From: Thermosulfurimonas sp. F29
GTDB taxonomy: Bacteria > Desulfobacterota > Thermodesulfobacteria > Thermodesulfobacteriales > Thermodesulfobacteriaceae
DNA length: 64,000 nt
NCBI RefSeq assembly: GCF_019688735.1
Contig: NZ_JAIFYA010000004.1
Location: forward strand, 62,001 to 126,000
Reading direction: 5' to 3'
Part shown: one piece after another, positions 1 to 9,280 of the stretch
Layout: each line of letters begins with the position of its first letter
How positions within the stretch are numbered: position 1 is the first letter of the stretch
Position numbers and translations under genes: made by a program
Notes under the pieces: generated by a model
What the model was told of the DNA's origin: nothing
Seen by the model: only the letters and a program-made list of their open reading frames with translations
Databases searched by the model: none

Positions 1-2077
1 TGAAAATCTTGGGAAGTTTCCTCCAGAGGGCAAACCGTTGCAAAATTTCGCGCATTCCTACGGGGTGAACGACAAGGTCGGTACCGTCTATCGCGGTCCC
101 AAAGGTGAAGTCTATGCGAATGCGAGCATCTTCTTCCGCTTCAAGACGCCGATTGCGGTTGGAATAAGCCACATCGTAAGCGCGACGGAACACCTTGGCG
201 AGTTCTTCCAAGGAGCGCAAGCGTCCCCTAGGGGCCTGGCGGGCAAGGGCGAGTACGCCCGGCGTGAAGGCGCCACCCTGCTGGAACTCGATGAGTACCG
301 TTTGACAGGCCTCGCGGAACCCATTCGCAATCCCTTCGCTCATGGTGAGGAGCCACTCCACGGCCTTGATCCGGTCGTAAACGGCCTCATCATAAACGGT
401 GCCGTAAAGAGAGGAGTTGCGTTCGAGCAGGGCGGTGAAGTCGTCCGCTTTTCCCATCTCGATTAGTTTTTCGAGAGTCGTCCTCACCCAGCGCTCGGTG
501 AGTTCCTCAATTGCGGTCCGGCTTAGGGATAACACGGCCTTATCATCATCGTCATCGTCTCCGACAGACAGGTATTCAGGCAAAAAGGGGTTGTCCTTGA
601 GCCCCTTTTTTCGCGGGAGGGCGAGCAAGCCCTGCATGAGGGCTTCCCTCACATCCTCACGCAGACGCTCATTTTCGCGGAGAAGTCGTCCCAGGTGCCA
701 ACCGAGGATCAGAGCGGCTTCCTCGAAAGTGGGGGAGGCATCGCGCTTTTTGAGCTCCTCAAGGAGAGTGGAAAGTCCTTTTTCCACAAAGGAAGCCGCT
801 TCTTTTGCACAGATACCTAAGGTGAAGATGTTCGTCGCATCGCTTCCGACGAGGAAGCCTTGCTTGTCAAGGCGTTCCATGCGGTTGACAAAGTGTCGAA
901 GGTTGCGGGTCGTTTCGAGGAGGTCAATGGATCGAGTGAATGCTGAGCTTACGAACTTTTCGAAGTTGTGCGCTTCATCGAAGATGAGGAAAATTCGGGG
1001 ACGCTCTTCGCGCACATCCCAGAAAACACCGATTAGCTTGCTCAGGCCCTGAAGTTTCTGGAAGTCCTCCTGAGAGAGGTCCTCGCCGCGCTCGATTTTT
1101 TTCTGTACTTCTTCATAAGCGCGCAGGGCTCGCATCAGGGGAGCGAGCACATTGTGGGCAAAGGCATGGTAGTTGGCCACAATGATGCGGGCCTCTTGGA
1201 GGTGGCGAGTGTTTTCCCGAAAGCGGCAGGGCTCCTCGCACTGCGAGCACAGATCGGGCAGGGTGCGCCAGCTTCCGTTCCGATCCTGCGGAGGAGAGAT
1301 GGACACTTCAAATTCCTCAAGCAGGGTCTCAAGGTATTCGACCTCCCTTTTAGGGAAAAGCCGCTTAATTTCGTCGTGCTCCATCACCTCGGCATCGTAA
1401 ATGCGCTCGAGCATCCGCAGAAGACTTTCGGCATCTTCATCGGGCGCGCTTGCTTTAGCATCGTCTTTTTTTGCGTGTTTGGCGTCGGCTTCGAGCAGGG
1501 TTCGAAGGGACTCTATGGCGCGGTGCACCCGCAGACGACAGATATAGTGCGTGCGTCCCACAAGGAGGCCGTAGGAGAGGGTTTCCGGCGTGAGAGACGG
1601 CAAAACCTTTGAAGCGGCTTGAGCCAAAAAGGGAAGGTCCTTTTTCAAAAGCTGGTCCTGAAGGAGCTTGCTTGCGGTTACGATCATCACCCGCTGGATG
1701 TCCGCGCGGGGTGTCGCCAAGGAAACCGCTTCGGTGGGAGCATCTCCGTTCTTCACGAAGTAGTCCTCCAGAGCTTTGTCGAGATCGGTTGCACCGGCCG
1801 CATAGGAGCCCTCCGTGACCACGAACTTGGGTACCGAAGGCAACAGGCCGGCGAGGTAAAGCACAAAAGGCGTAAGGTAAGCATAGGTCTTGCCAAGCCC
1901 GGTCTGCCCTTCGCCGACAACCGTATTTCGTTCGCCGTAAAGGGGCAGGGTGAATACGGAAGCGGCTTTAACCTGCCCCTCGCGCTCGGTGAGTCCGTAT
2001 CGCCGAGCGAGCTCTTTGAAAAACCACTCCACGGCCTGCCTGGGGGTTTCAAAATGCGGCACGGCGGTGTGTTCCAT
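1..2077 (-). CDS. DinG/XPD-family superfamily 2 helicase, N-terminal 692 residues, runs off the left edge
   Basis: An uninterrupted minus-strand frame from an ATG at 2077 to the window edge, with a strong GGAGGTG ribosome site just upstream. Helicase motif I reads GEGQTGLGKT near residue 55 and the Walker B box reads FDEAHNF around residue 340. Four cysteines lie in the DinG/XPD pattern: one in HYICRLR, then CSQCEEPC, followed by the family-typical ARIIVANYHAF. An iron-sulphur cluster is therefore probably retained. Known relatives unwind DNA 5'->3' using ATP. The C-terminal motifs V and VI lie beyond the edge. It diverges from the SPOR gene at 2341, with the ATCGAT triplet between them. A second DinG-family gene in this window (26242-28878) lacks these cysteines. 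Family call is firm; biological role on this element is unknown. Confidence 0.85.
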   Translation of the reverse strand, partial: MEHTAVPHFETPRQAVEWFFKELARRYGLTEREGQVKAASVFTLPLYGERNTVVGEGQTGLGKTYAYLTPFVLYLAGLLPSVPKFVVTEGSYAAGATDLDKALEDYFVKNGDAPTEAVSLATPRADIQRVMIVTASKLLQDQLLKKDLPFLAQAASKVLPSLTPETLSYGLLVGRTHYICRLRVHRAIESLRTLLEADAKHAKKDDAKASAPDEDAESLLRMLERIYDAEVMEHDEIKRLFPKREVEYLETLLEEFEVSISPPQDRNGSWRTLPDLCSQCEEPCRFRENTRHLQEARIIVANYHAFAHNVLAPLMRALRAYEEVQKKIERGEDLSQEDFQKLQGLSKLIGVFWDVREERPRIFLIFDEAHNFEKFVSSAFTRSIDLLETTRNLRHFVNRMERLDKQGFLVGSDATNIFTLGICAKEAASFVEKGLSTLLEELKKRDASPTFEEAALILGWHLGRLLRENERLREDVREALMQGLLALPRKKGLKDNPFLPEYLSVGDDDDDDKAVLSLSRTAIEELTERWVRTTLEKLIEMGKADDFTALLERNSSLYGTVYDEAVYDRIKAVEWLLTMSEGIANGFREACQTVLIEFQQGGAFTPGVLALARQAPRGRLRSLEELAKVFRRAYDVAYSNRNRRLEAEEDARIRIDFTFGTAIDGTDLVVHPVGMREILQRFALWRKLPKIF

Positions 2078-2194
2078 TCCGCACACCTCCATTTCGGTTT
2101 TGAACACCCTTGGAAAAGTAGCGAGCGGCAGGTCCCTGAGAGCGTGTTTGGCGAGCAACGCTCGCCAGATGTTCCTCCCGAAAGGGGAGAACCA

Positions 2195-2250
2195 ATCGAT
2201 AAGTTTTTGCCGAATTTTTATCGATAAGAGTTTTCTCAAAACTTATCGAT
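2195..2250. repeat. ATCGAT palindrome triplet, copy A
   Basis: Three ATCGAT cores at 2195, 2220 and 2245, exactly 25 bp apart. The middle core sits in a longer palindrome (TTATCGATAAG), and the outer cores are extended only on the side facing the middle, so two hairpin-forming inverted repeats share one centre. It lies between the divergent DinG-like and SPOR genes. The same architecture recurs at 19597, 42705 and 61761. Confidence 0.9.
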
Positions 2251-2340
2251 TGAGGCGGGAAACGGGGGAGGAGGAAACGGTCAAATTGGAATGCACTCCG
2301 AAAGGTTGCGGGAAGGTTCCCGACGGGAGGTGAGAGAGCG

Positions 2341-3429
2341 GTGAAGGGCTGTATAGCGGAGCGTTTTCTCAAAATCGGTGTACTGGCCGGGGTGCTGGGA
2401 ATGCTTTGCGCCTGTGCGGCGCCGATGGATCCGGCATTGCAAGCTCGGCTTGATCGCATAGCTTGGCGCCAAGCGGAGCTCGAACGGGTTTGTGTCAAGC
2501 GGGAGGATCTCCGTCGGATGGAAGGGGTGGTGGACAGGCAGGGCTGGCTCATACGCGAGCTGGACCGGAACCTCTTCGCCACTCAGCGCGTGGTGAGCGC
2601 CCTTGAGAAGAGGGTGGACGATCTCGAGGACGACCTGCGACGGATGAAACATTCGGAGTCCTCCGTTAACCCCAAAACCGCGAAGCGCACCGCGGACCTC
2701 CTCGCGGAAGTGGAGCTTCTGCGAGGGATGATCCGGGACCTCAAGAGCGAAGTCCAAGTTCTCAGGGAGAAAACCGCAACCGAACGCCGCACGAGGAAGA
2801 AGCCCGGTCCCTCTCCACAGGAAACACCCCCGAAAGCTTCCTCTGCATCGTTGAAAGACGATCTGGTGACGCAGTTAGCTGAACAGGTATCCTCGTACGG
2901 GGCGAAGGAATCCAGAGCATCCGAACGGAAGATGCTTTCCGCGGGAAAAGCGAAGGACGGCACGAGCGGGAAGGCGGACGACCTCTATGCGGTGCAACTC
3001 GCTTCCTTCAGGCGAAGTCTTCCCGCCCTTCGGTTCTGGGCCAAGCTGCCCGACGCCCTGAGGAAGAAAGCGTTCCTCTACAGAGCGGACGAATACCGCA
3101 CGGTGCGGTGCGGCCCCTTCGAGACGAGGGATGAGGCGGAGCGTTTTCTCGCCCGGGTGCGGGCGGTGGGGTATGAAGCGACCGTGGTGCCCGTGGACAG
3201 GAGAAAGTATGAGGAGCGTCGGTGGCTTCAGGTCGGCATTTTCGGCAAGCGTCATTTGGCCACGAAGTGGACGGAGATCTGGCGCTTGAGGGGGTATGAA
3301 GCGAAGCTCATACCTCTCCAGACTTCGAGCGGTGACTACTGGCGGGTGCTGGTGCATGTGAGCAATGCGGAAGAAGCCGCTCGGATCGAGCGAATGGTCC
3401 CGGGGGCCGTTCCGATCGTGGGAATTTGA
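2341..3429 (+). CDS. SPOR-domain lipoprotein with coiled coil
   Basis: A 362-residue protein from a GTG start preceded by GGGAGGTGAG. The N-terminus has a hydrophobic segment (residues 10-25) ending in LCAC, a lipobox-like site with Cys23 or Cys25 as lipid anchor. A charged heptad-rich region follows (about residues 35-150). The C-terminus holds two SPOR-like units: one around residues 215-285 beginning YAVQLASFRR and one around 295-360 beginning WLQVGIFGKR. SPOR domains bind denuded peptidoglycan in the periplasm. The pair of SPOR units plus lipid anchor suggests an envelope protein tethered between outer membrane and wall, perhaps serving the pilus or transfer apparatus; that link is inference. 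A sigma factor gene follows after 132 bp. Confidence 0.7.
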   Translation: MKGCIAERFLKIGVLAGVLGMLCACAAPMDPALQARLDRIAWRQAELERVCVKREDLRRMEGVVDRQGWLIRELDRNLFATQRVVSALEKRVDDLEDDLRRMKHSESSVNPKTAKRTADLLAEVELLRGMIRDLKSEVQVLREKTATERRTRKKPGPSPQETPPKASSASLKDDLVTQLAEQVSSYGAKESRASERKMLSAGKAKDGTSGKADDLYAVQLASFRRSLPALRFWAKLPDALRKKAFLYRADEYRTVRCGPFETRDEAERFLARVRAVGYEATVVPVDRRKYEERRWLQVGIFGKRHLATKWTEIWRLRGYEAKLIPLQTSSGDYWRVLVHVSNAEEAARIERMVPGAVPIVGI

Positions 3430-3507
3430 GGGAAACGGCCACCGGGCGGCCTCCCTTCAGAGTGTTTCCGTCACTTGGCCGAACGAACGCGGGCCCAAAC
3501 CCTTGAG

Positions 3508-3523
3508 CAGGGCGAAAGCCCTG
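3508..3523 (+). other. GNRA-capped hairpin in the leader of the sigma factor gene
   Basis: CAGGGC-GAAA-GCCCTG is a perfect 6-bp stem with a GAAA tetraloop, about 40 bp upstream of the sigma gene start at 3562. The surrounding 132-bp gap (3430-3561) holds no gene. I compared it mentally with common riboswitch cores and did not recognise one. It may be a leader structure or a chance stem. Confidence 0.4.
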
Positions 3524-3561
3524 AAGCTAATTTGCCCTTCTGACCGGAGAAGAGGGAGCAC

Positions 3562-4524
3562 ATGATCATGTCGGCGATGAGTGAGACCAAAGATGTTAGG
3601 GAAGTACGCCGTCGCACCCATCAGCGCATCGCCTTCATCAGAAGAGGGCTCGCCGAGGCGCGTCGTTTGACGGGAGCACCTGAAGATGTACCGCCGCTCG
3701 TCCTTTTGAGGGAAGCCAGAAGAAAGGGAGGACGCGCGGCGACGGTGGCCAAGCGGGTGCTTTCGCTCGCCTGGCGAGTGGCGCTGGACAACCGGTCGCT
3801 CGCAGCGAGTTACATACGGAAGCGTCTCGAACGCAATTGGGTGGCGCATGATCTGGTGTGGGACGATCTCGAGCAGGTGGCGCTCCTCGCGCTGATGGAA
3901 GCGGCGCTTCATGCGGACCCCGGGAAGGGCACCTTCACCACTATCGCCTGGCACTACCTGCGCCAAAAGTTCGATCGAGAAGTGCTCCGCGCGGGGTTGC
4001 TCCTGAAGTTGCCTCCCCAAGCGCTTGAAAAGCGAAATGGTGCGAACGGATTCGTCCATTGGCTGAAACAAAGATCTCCCGATCTCATTCTCAGGGTGGA
4101 AAATGTGCTGACCGGCCGCGGCATTTTGCGCTTGAGCCAGCCTCTGTACGAAGACGACCAGGCACCTTTTGAGACGGTTTTCACGGGCAATGGCGTTTCC
4201 GGCGGGAACGGAGCAAGCGGTTTCGATTTCGGCAACAACGAAAGCGATGTTTCGGAATTACTTTCCGACCTGCGAAGCGATCCCGAAGAGGAAGCGGCCG
4301 CACGGGAAAAGCGCAGGATAGTGGCGCTTGCGTTGAGGGAATTGCCGCCTCGCTGGCGGGAGGTTATCCTGTTGCGCCTCGAAGGGTGCACCCTCGCCGA
4401 AATAGGACGGAAAATGGGCATCTCCCGGGAGCGGGTGCGTCAGATCGAAAAGCGCGCGGTGCAAAGGATTCGTGCCAAGCTCAGACGCACAGCGGTGCGA
4501 TGTCTTGAACGCCCGAGCGCTTAA
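3562..4524 (+). CDS. Sigma-70 family RNA polymerase sigma factor
   Basis: A 320-residue protein starting at an ATG after GAGGGAG. Region 2 is visible around residues 85-140: DDLEQVALLALMEAA followed by DPGKGTFTTIAWHYLRQKF, the usual helix that binds core polymerase and opens the -10 element. Region 4 at the C-terminus (about residues 255-310) has LPPRWREVILLRL and the helix-turn-helix IGRKMGISRERVRQIEKRA, which reads the -35 element. The middle is variable and Gly/Asn-rich. It probably redirects host polymerase to element promoters. The stop codon overlaps by 4 bp the stop of the convergent VWA gene. A degenerate sigma-like protein is encoded at 35758-36504 and shares the AGKGAF/PGKGTF signature, so the element may have its own transcription programme. 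Confidence 0.88.
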   Translation: MIMSAMSETKDVREVRRRTHQRIAFIRRGLAEARRLTGAPEDVPPLVLLREARRKGGRAATVAKRVLSLAWRVALDNRSLAASYIRKRLERNWVAHDLVWDDLEQVALLALMEAALHADPGKGTFTTIAWHYLRQKFDREVLRAGLLLKLPPQALEKRNGANGFVHWLKQRSPDLILRVENVLTGRGILRLSQPLYEDDQAPFETVFTGNGVSGGNGASGFDFGNNESDVSELLSDLRSDPEEEAAAREKRRIVALALRELPPRWREVILLRLEGCTLAEIGRKMGISRERVRQIEKRAVQRIRAKLRRTAVRCLERPSA

Positions 4525-6833
4525 ACGGAGAGCGTCATCGTCGGACCGCGCCGCATCATTGTTTGTTGCACTCCGCGCAGATCTGCGGGCGAAGGGGGAT
4601 GCTTCGGGTCGCGAAGAACCTTCTCCACGAAAGCGCAGAAAGTGCGTTTCAGAAAGTCCTCCACCTGGCGCAGGTCGCTCCCGGCTATCCGCACATGGAA
4701 TTTCGCCAGGCTTTCCGCGAGGATGGAACGGATGAGATCTCCGGCTGTTTCGTTTGTCTCCTCGGGGAAAAGGTAGGCTCCCACCGTGAGGGTGCGGTTC
4801 TCCTTAATTTCCCCGATAAGGGCCTCGCATTCTTTGGCTACGAACTGGCCATCCGTGACCACGAAGAGAATGAGCGGCCGGTTCTGTTCATAGCACTCCC
4901 GGTAGGCGGAAAACCCCTCATTGGCGAGGGTGCGAATGCGGGCCAGCCTTTCGAGCAACCGTTCCCGCCCTCCCTCCGCGAGGGGCAGAATTAGAGCTTT
5001 CTCACCGTGTCCTTCGAAAGTTGTTCCCGTTGCGTACAGGTTGAAGCGGACGGGTATGCGCTGTTTGGCCAATCCCTCGGCGAACCCCTGGAGGAACGCC
5101 ATGAGCTCCGCACCCTTTTCGAGGGGATAACCGTCCATGGATCCGCTTGCGTCGAGCACCGCATCGACTGTGAAGGGAGGTGGGGCGCCTCCTCCGCGGG
5201 GTGTTTCCACCCTGAAGACTCTGGGATCACGCCGGGATGTCCCCGCGCTTACGGCGCGCACATACCGCCGCACATCGAACCGCCTGCCTCGCTCATCGAA
5301 GTCGTAATCCTCATTCAGGGAGAGCTCGCGTTCGGTTGTGAGAGCTACTCGCCGTCCGGCGACCACTCCGCGCCGGTAAGCTTCCTCTACGGCCTTGTGC
5401 CGTTCTTTGAGCTGATGTGGAGGCATCTTCCCTCGGAGAAAGTAATGTTCCTCCGCAAGCTTTCTCTCATAATGCCTATCTTTCGCCCTCCACCTGAGAA
5501 AAAGATGAGCCTCTCGCGAGGAAGATTGTCTTTCGTCTCGAGCGTCGCTTTCCGCGGCCTCATCGATGATACGCAACCGAGTTTCGTCGAGATCCTGCTC
5601 GAGCGCTTCGAGATCAGCAGATTCATCGGGTTCGGAGGGGAGGGTCTCATCATCGCTCACGAGTGTTCTCTGCGGCGGAGTAGCGCCGTGTGGCTTGAGG
5701 AACGACTCGTCGGATTGTGCGGCTTCGGGGGTGAGCATTCCCTCCGCCTCGAGAAACCGCCTTACCAGCTCATGAACCTCGCGCACATCGTCGCGTTCAA
5801 CCGCTTCGCATACCACCTTGGCGAACCCGAGCGCAAACCTTTCCTCTCTGGAAGAGGGAGTCACTCCCGCGGCCCGGAGCACTTCCACAGGATCATCGGG
5901 CAACTCGCTCCCGATCCGATAGCGGTCTTTTACGGCAACAACGGACAGGGGATAGCCGAGCATTGCCAAGATGAGGCGGCGGCGGTCCCGCTCGGGAAAT
6001 CCGTCCAGATCCTCCACCTTGATCCTTGGGCCAAAGCGCCTGTGAAAAAACTCGATGAGAGCGACGGAATTCTCGATTGCATGGCGCTTTAAGGGGGCGG
6101 CGCACACCACAAAGCGCTTTGCCATGCGCGTCTCGATGCGCCGGTCCTCTACCAGATTGAGAACTCCTCCCTCCGGGAGTGAAAGCAGTTTCTCTATCGC
6201 TTGCGCGGCCTTTTCGTGGGATTTGTCGAGGGCCCGCACGACAGGGAGATAGGTGTAAAGGTAGTGCGCGAGCTCATGGGCGGCCACGGCGAAAGCGCTG
6301 TGGCGTCCGGTGTGCATTTCGGGGGCGAGACGATTCAGGGAGATGAGCATAAACCGCGGCGAAAAAGCGCCCCCGGAAAGCGCGGGAACATCCTCATACC
6401 CGAAACGCACTTCGAGACCCGTTTTCCGCTCGAGGAGGAATCCCAGGGCGCGTACATAACCCTGCAGTTCGCCCGTGCTCACCAGCAATGCGAAGTGAGC
6501 CTTCAGGATGTTGTGTACCGCTTTCGAAGCGCTGGGAAGCTCCCCGCGCTTGTCTGCCGGCACTTCAAGCAATGCTTGAACAATGCTCTCCAGTTTGCGA
6601 AAAACACGCCAAAAACGCGGGGAACTCCTCTGGGTAGCGGCCTTTTGAGCGGAAGCGAAAAGAGCGCGCAAAACGGCATCGAAAAGCACAAAGGATTCGA
6701 AAGAGGAATAATCCACGAATTCGAAGAGTTTTTTGCGCACCATATCGGGGAAGGGTTTTAGCTCATCGGATACGGTTTCAAGGACGGCGAGTGGGTCAGG
6801 GGTAGTGAGGTTTGTGCTAACCATATTCGACAT
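4521..6833 (-). CDS. HExxH metallopeptidase-like and VWA-domain protein
   Basis: A 770-residue protein whose start has GGAGGGAATCGAAT in front of the ATG. The N-terminal half carries AAHELAHYL at about residues 184-192, an HExxH zinc-peptidase-type motif. The C-terminal part has a von Willebrand A fold with the MIDAS sequence DASGSM near residue 565 and FVVTDG further on. The linker is strongly acidic. This combination resembles the predicted metal-dependent peptidase/VWA-like proteins (DUF2201 type, from memory) that pair with MoxR ATPases, and a MoxR gene lies 43 bp upstream on the same strand. The pair is likely an ATP-driven remodelling or metal-insertion machine; its client on this element is unknown. 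Confidence 0.75.
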   Translation of the reverse strand: MSNMVSTNLTTPDPLAVLETVSDELKPFPDMVRKKLFEFVDYSSFESFVLFDAVLRALFASAQKAATQRSSPRFWRVFRKLESIVQALLEVPADKRGELPSASKAVHNILKAHFALLVSTGELQGYVRALGFLLERKTGLEVRFGYEDVPALSGGAFSPRFMLISLNRLAPEMHTGRHSAFAVAAHELAHYLYTYLPVVRALDKSHEKAAQAIEKLLSLPEGGVLNLVEDRRIETRMAKRFVVCAAPLKRHAIENSVALIEFFHRRFGPRIKVEDLDGFPERDRRRLILAMLGYPLSVVAVKDRYRIGSELPDDPVEVLRAAGVTPSSREERFALGFAKVVCEAVERDDVREVHELVRRFLEAEGMLTPEAAQSDESFLKPHGATPPQRTLVSDDETLPSEPDESADLEALEQDLDETRLRIIDEAAESDARDERQSSSREAHLFLRWRAKDRHYERKLAEEHYFLRGKMPPHQLKERHKAVEEAYRRGVVAGRRVALTTERELSLNEDYDFDERGRRFDVRRYVRAVSAGTSRRDPRVFRVETPRGGGAPPPFTVDAVLDASGSMDGYPLEKGAELMAFLQGFAEGLAKQRIPVRFNLYATGTTFEGHGEKALILPLAEGGRERLLERLARIRTLANEGFSAYRECYEQNRPLILFVVTDGQFVAKECEALIGEIKENRTLTVGAYLFPEETNETAGDLIRSILAESLAKFHVRIAGSDLRQVEDFLKRTFCAFVEKVLRDPKHPPSPADLRGVQQTMMRRGPTMTLSV

Positions 6834-6876
6834 ATTCGATTCCCTCCTTTAAGTTTTCGGGGCGCTCAAAATGCGT

Positions 6877-7911
6877 TTAAAATGTGAGATCCGGTCCGCG
6901 CCGGGCGCGTTTTCTGGCGGTTCTCCCGGGGGAGCGTTTTGCATCGCTGGCTCGCGTGACATCGGTTGTATCATGCTTGGACCGTTCATGGCTCGGTTTC
7001 CCGCGGGGAGCTTCCTTGGGTGTTTGGAGTTCGGCGAGCATGGTGAGCATCATCTGGCGCAGGGCCTCCGTTCGTTCGGACCACTCGGGGTTGCCCGCGG
7101 TGCCGCCCGCAAGATAGGGGAAGATGCCCTCAAGGAACTTGCAGATGGCGCTGATGCGCTTCGAGGGGGAAAAGCCCTCGCTTTTGCCGGAGCGCTTCGC
7201 TTCCTCTTCCCAGGTGGCCAGCCCCTGCGCCACGCGCACCAGCATACGGGTGGAGAGTGGAAAGTCGAGATCGCCTTTGGCATACAGTTCCCGGGTGGCC
7301 AGCGCGAAGTCCACTAGGAACTTGGCTTCGTGTTCCTCAAGGCCCCAATCGGCGAGAATTTTTCGTTCTTCCTCCGGGGCGGGGTAGGGGACATGCAGGT
7401 GGATGACGAATCGGTCGAGCAGGGCCTCAGGGAGATCGCTCGTTCCGATCTGGCCGATGTTCGCCGCGGCGACGAACTTGAGGTTGCCCTTAGGGGCCTG
7501 GAGGGTTTCGCCGGTGAGGTGATTGTAAAGCACGAAGTGCTCGTCGTCGTAGTCGTTGATGGCCTCGATGAGGATGTTGAGCTGTTTCGGAGGCATTCGG
7601 TTCACCTCATCGAGGAAGAGAATCACCTTTTCGCCTTCGGCCGCTCCCCGGAAGGCCTGTGCGAGAGGACCGTCCACCCAGCGGGTGGATCCCCCGTCGA
7701 GAAGAAGCACCCCGAGAAAGTCCTCATCGCGCATGGATTCCTTGCAGGTCACCATTCGGATACGCCATCCGTGCTGGCGGGCGAGGTGTCGCACAAGGAA
7801 GGTTTTCCCCGAACCCGGCGGTCCGAAGAGGAGCATCGTTGGTGCCCCGAGGAAGTAAAGCGAAGCATCCCTGAGGATGCTTTCGTTGCGGTACTGCTTG
7901 AGTTCGGCCAT
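6877..7911 (-). CDS. MoxR-type AAA+ ATPase
   Basis: A 344-residue AAA+ protein. Walker A GPPGSGKTF lies at residues 31-39, Walker B reads ILFLDEVNRMPP around 95-106, and the sensor region has FVAAANIGQ followed by LPEALLDRF. These are hallmarks of the MoxR/CbbQ group. The C-terminus is a basic, Ser/Arg-rich tail. It is the upstream partner of the HExxH-VWA gene, with a 43-bp gap, so they very probably form an operon. MoxR proteins act as chaperones that work with VWA partners. The start at 7911 is supported by GGAGGTCGC ahead of the GTT-ATG context. Function call is solid at family level only. Confidence 0.85.
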   Translation of the reverse strand: MAELKQYRNESILRDASLYFLGAPTMLLFGPPGSGKTFLVRHLARQHGWRIRMVTCKESMRDEDFLGVLLLDGGSTRWVDGPLAQAFRGAAEGEKVILFLDEVNRMPPKQLNILIEAINDYDDEHFVLYNHLTGETLQAPKGNLKFVAAANIGQIGTSDLPEALLDRFVIHLHVPYPAPEEERKILADWGLEEHEAKFLVDFALATRELYAKGDLDFPLSTRMLVRVAQGLATWEEEAKRSGKSEGFSPSKRISAICKFLEGIFPYLAGGTAGNPEWSERTEALRQMMLTMLAELQTPKEAPRGKPSHERSKHDTTDVTRASDAKRSPGRTARKRARRGPDLTF

Positions 7912-7998
7912 AACCCGCGACCTCCTCTCTGGGATGCATTTGTTTCTCAGAAGGTAACCCTTTGAAACGGGTGTTCAGGCGGTTTTGTGCTGACTTGC

Positions 7999-8018
7999 GT
8001 ACCCTCATGTACCCTCAT
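7999..8018. repeat. Tandem 10-bp direct repeat
   Basis: GTACCCTCAT occurs twice head to tail in the 124-bp gap between the MoxR gene and the gene at 8036. It could be a binding site for a regulator of the downstream pair on the minus strand. No other structure is obvious in the gap. Confidence 0.55.
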
Positions 8019-8035
8019 TCCGCTCCTTTCGAATC

Positions 8036-9106
8036 CTACGGTGTAGGGCATGGTGCATGGAAGTGGATTCCCGACTCGCGCTCTTCCTCAGGTTTTTGCT
8101 TCTGAGGCGTGAGAATGGGCGAAGGCTCCGGCTGGTCCTTTTCTTCGACCTCGAATTTTATCACTATGCCCGAAAGGTCCGCATAACCCTCGGGTACAGA
8201 CTCATCCGCGGAAAACCCGGCATTCATCCATAGACCGCCCGGGAGCACATCGGGATGACATTTGCGGTCAAACTCGCTGAAAAGCTTGGTCAAGCGGTAG
8301 TGATCTTTAGGGTTCACCCGGGGCCAACCTATGATTGTTTTGGCCCGGTCGAAATCCACACCGAACACCTCGCGATAAAGGGTTTCAAGTGCTTCGCGCT
8401 GATGAAGTGCCTGTTCGAAAATGGGTTCAATGTGAGTTTCCCACCGCAGGGGCACCAGTCGCTTAATGAATTCCTTGCGCCCGGTCTCGGAGAGAATGGC
8501 CACATCCCGCCAGTAGAGAAGCGGCAAACGACACCGCGCGAAGTAGTCCGCCTCAAACTGATTGGGAAAAACCAAGTAGTTCCCCCAAGGGAAGTCTTCT
8601 TCCCACGGGTTGCGGTAGAGAGGAAACATGTATGGTCTGACTTTGTTCTCGCCCGGGCGCTCCTCATTCCACTTGCGGTGGGGTACAACTCGGCTTATGG
8701 CGTCCCCATTAATGAGCACCAAGTGGCGTTCCCTTTCGTTAAAAACGCGTCGAAAGCCCTCAAAAATGGCGGGCATTTGCTCCGTGAGGTACTCAATGGC
8801 TTCCTCCTGGTGATCGCGCTTTTCGAGGTCTAAGTGGCGCAGGTTCAGGTCTTCCTTTCCCCACCACTCGAACACGAAGTGGCGCAATTTGTCCAGCTTG
8901 CTTCCCGCCAGAAACACATCGCCGTCAGCCATGGTGTGTACCAAGAGAGTGGCGAGAACAGCACTCTTGCCTTTTTCGCGCAGGATTTTGGTGTAGAGAG
9001 GGGATTCGAACTTGGCGTATGCAATGGGGCGTACATTGCTTTCGGCGGTGGTGAGGTAAACCTTACCGTCCCTGATGGACACGGCACGGATAATGGTGTA
9101 AGACAT
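8036..9106 (-). CDS. Hypothetical protein upstream of the MoxR-VWA pair
   Basis: A 356-residue protein read from an ATG at 9106 preceded by GGGAGGGATGCG; a longer start at 9145 lacks such a site. I do not recognise the family. It is soluble, with no signal peptide or membrane segment, rich in Trp, Tyr and charged residues (for example FEWWGKED, RNPWEEDFPWGNYLVF). The C-terminal 35 residues are Pro/Glu-rich and look disordered. It lies on the same strand as the MoxR and VWA genes, 124 bp ahead, so it may be the first gene of the same unit. It diverges from the AbiEii toxin gene. Confidence 0.6.
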   Translation of the reverse strand: MSYTIIRAVSIRDGKVYLTTAESNVRPIAYAKFESPLYTKILREKGKSAVLATLLVHTMADGDVFLAGSKLDKLRHFVFEWWGKEDLNLRHLDLEKRDHQEEAIEYLTEQMPAIFEGFRRVFNERERHLVLINGDAISRVVPHRKWNEERPGENKVRPYMFPLYRNPWEEDFPWGNYLVFPNQFEADYFARCRLPLLYWRDVAILSETGRKEFIKRLVPLRWETHIEPIFEQALHQREALETLYREVFGVDFDRAKTIIGWPRVNPKDHYRLTKLFSEFDRKCHPDVLPGGLWMNAGFSADESVPEGYADLSGIVIKFEVEEKDQPEPSPILTPQKQKPEEERESGIHFHAPCPTP

Positions 9107-9233
9107 CGCATCCCTCCCTCCCATCCAGTATTTTGATCCTCGCATGCAAACTCTGTTGAAAAGAATAGCGCTTCACCCGCAACCACACCGGTTTTTGTAA
9201 TGCGAAAGGCATCCTTGTCTTATCGGCGAAAGA

Positions 9234-9255
9234 TTGTTAACATAAGTATTAACAA
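9234..9255. promoter_or_regulatory. Inverted repeat before the AbiEii/AbiEi operon, possible operator
   Basis: TTGTTAA and TTAACAA flank an 8-bp centre, 25 bp upstream of the toxin-antitoxin start. AbiEi-type antitoxins are known to repress their own operons through inverted repeats, so this is a reasonable operator candidate. Binding is inferred. Confidence 0.5.
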
Positions 9256-9280
9256 ACTTACGCCAATAAAGGGAGGAGTG

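Noticed and set aside
3430-3561. A riboswitch before the sigma gene
   Set aside because: One GNRA hairpin exists, but I could not match any known riboswitch core.
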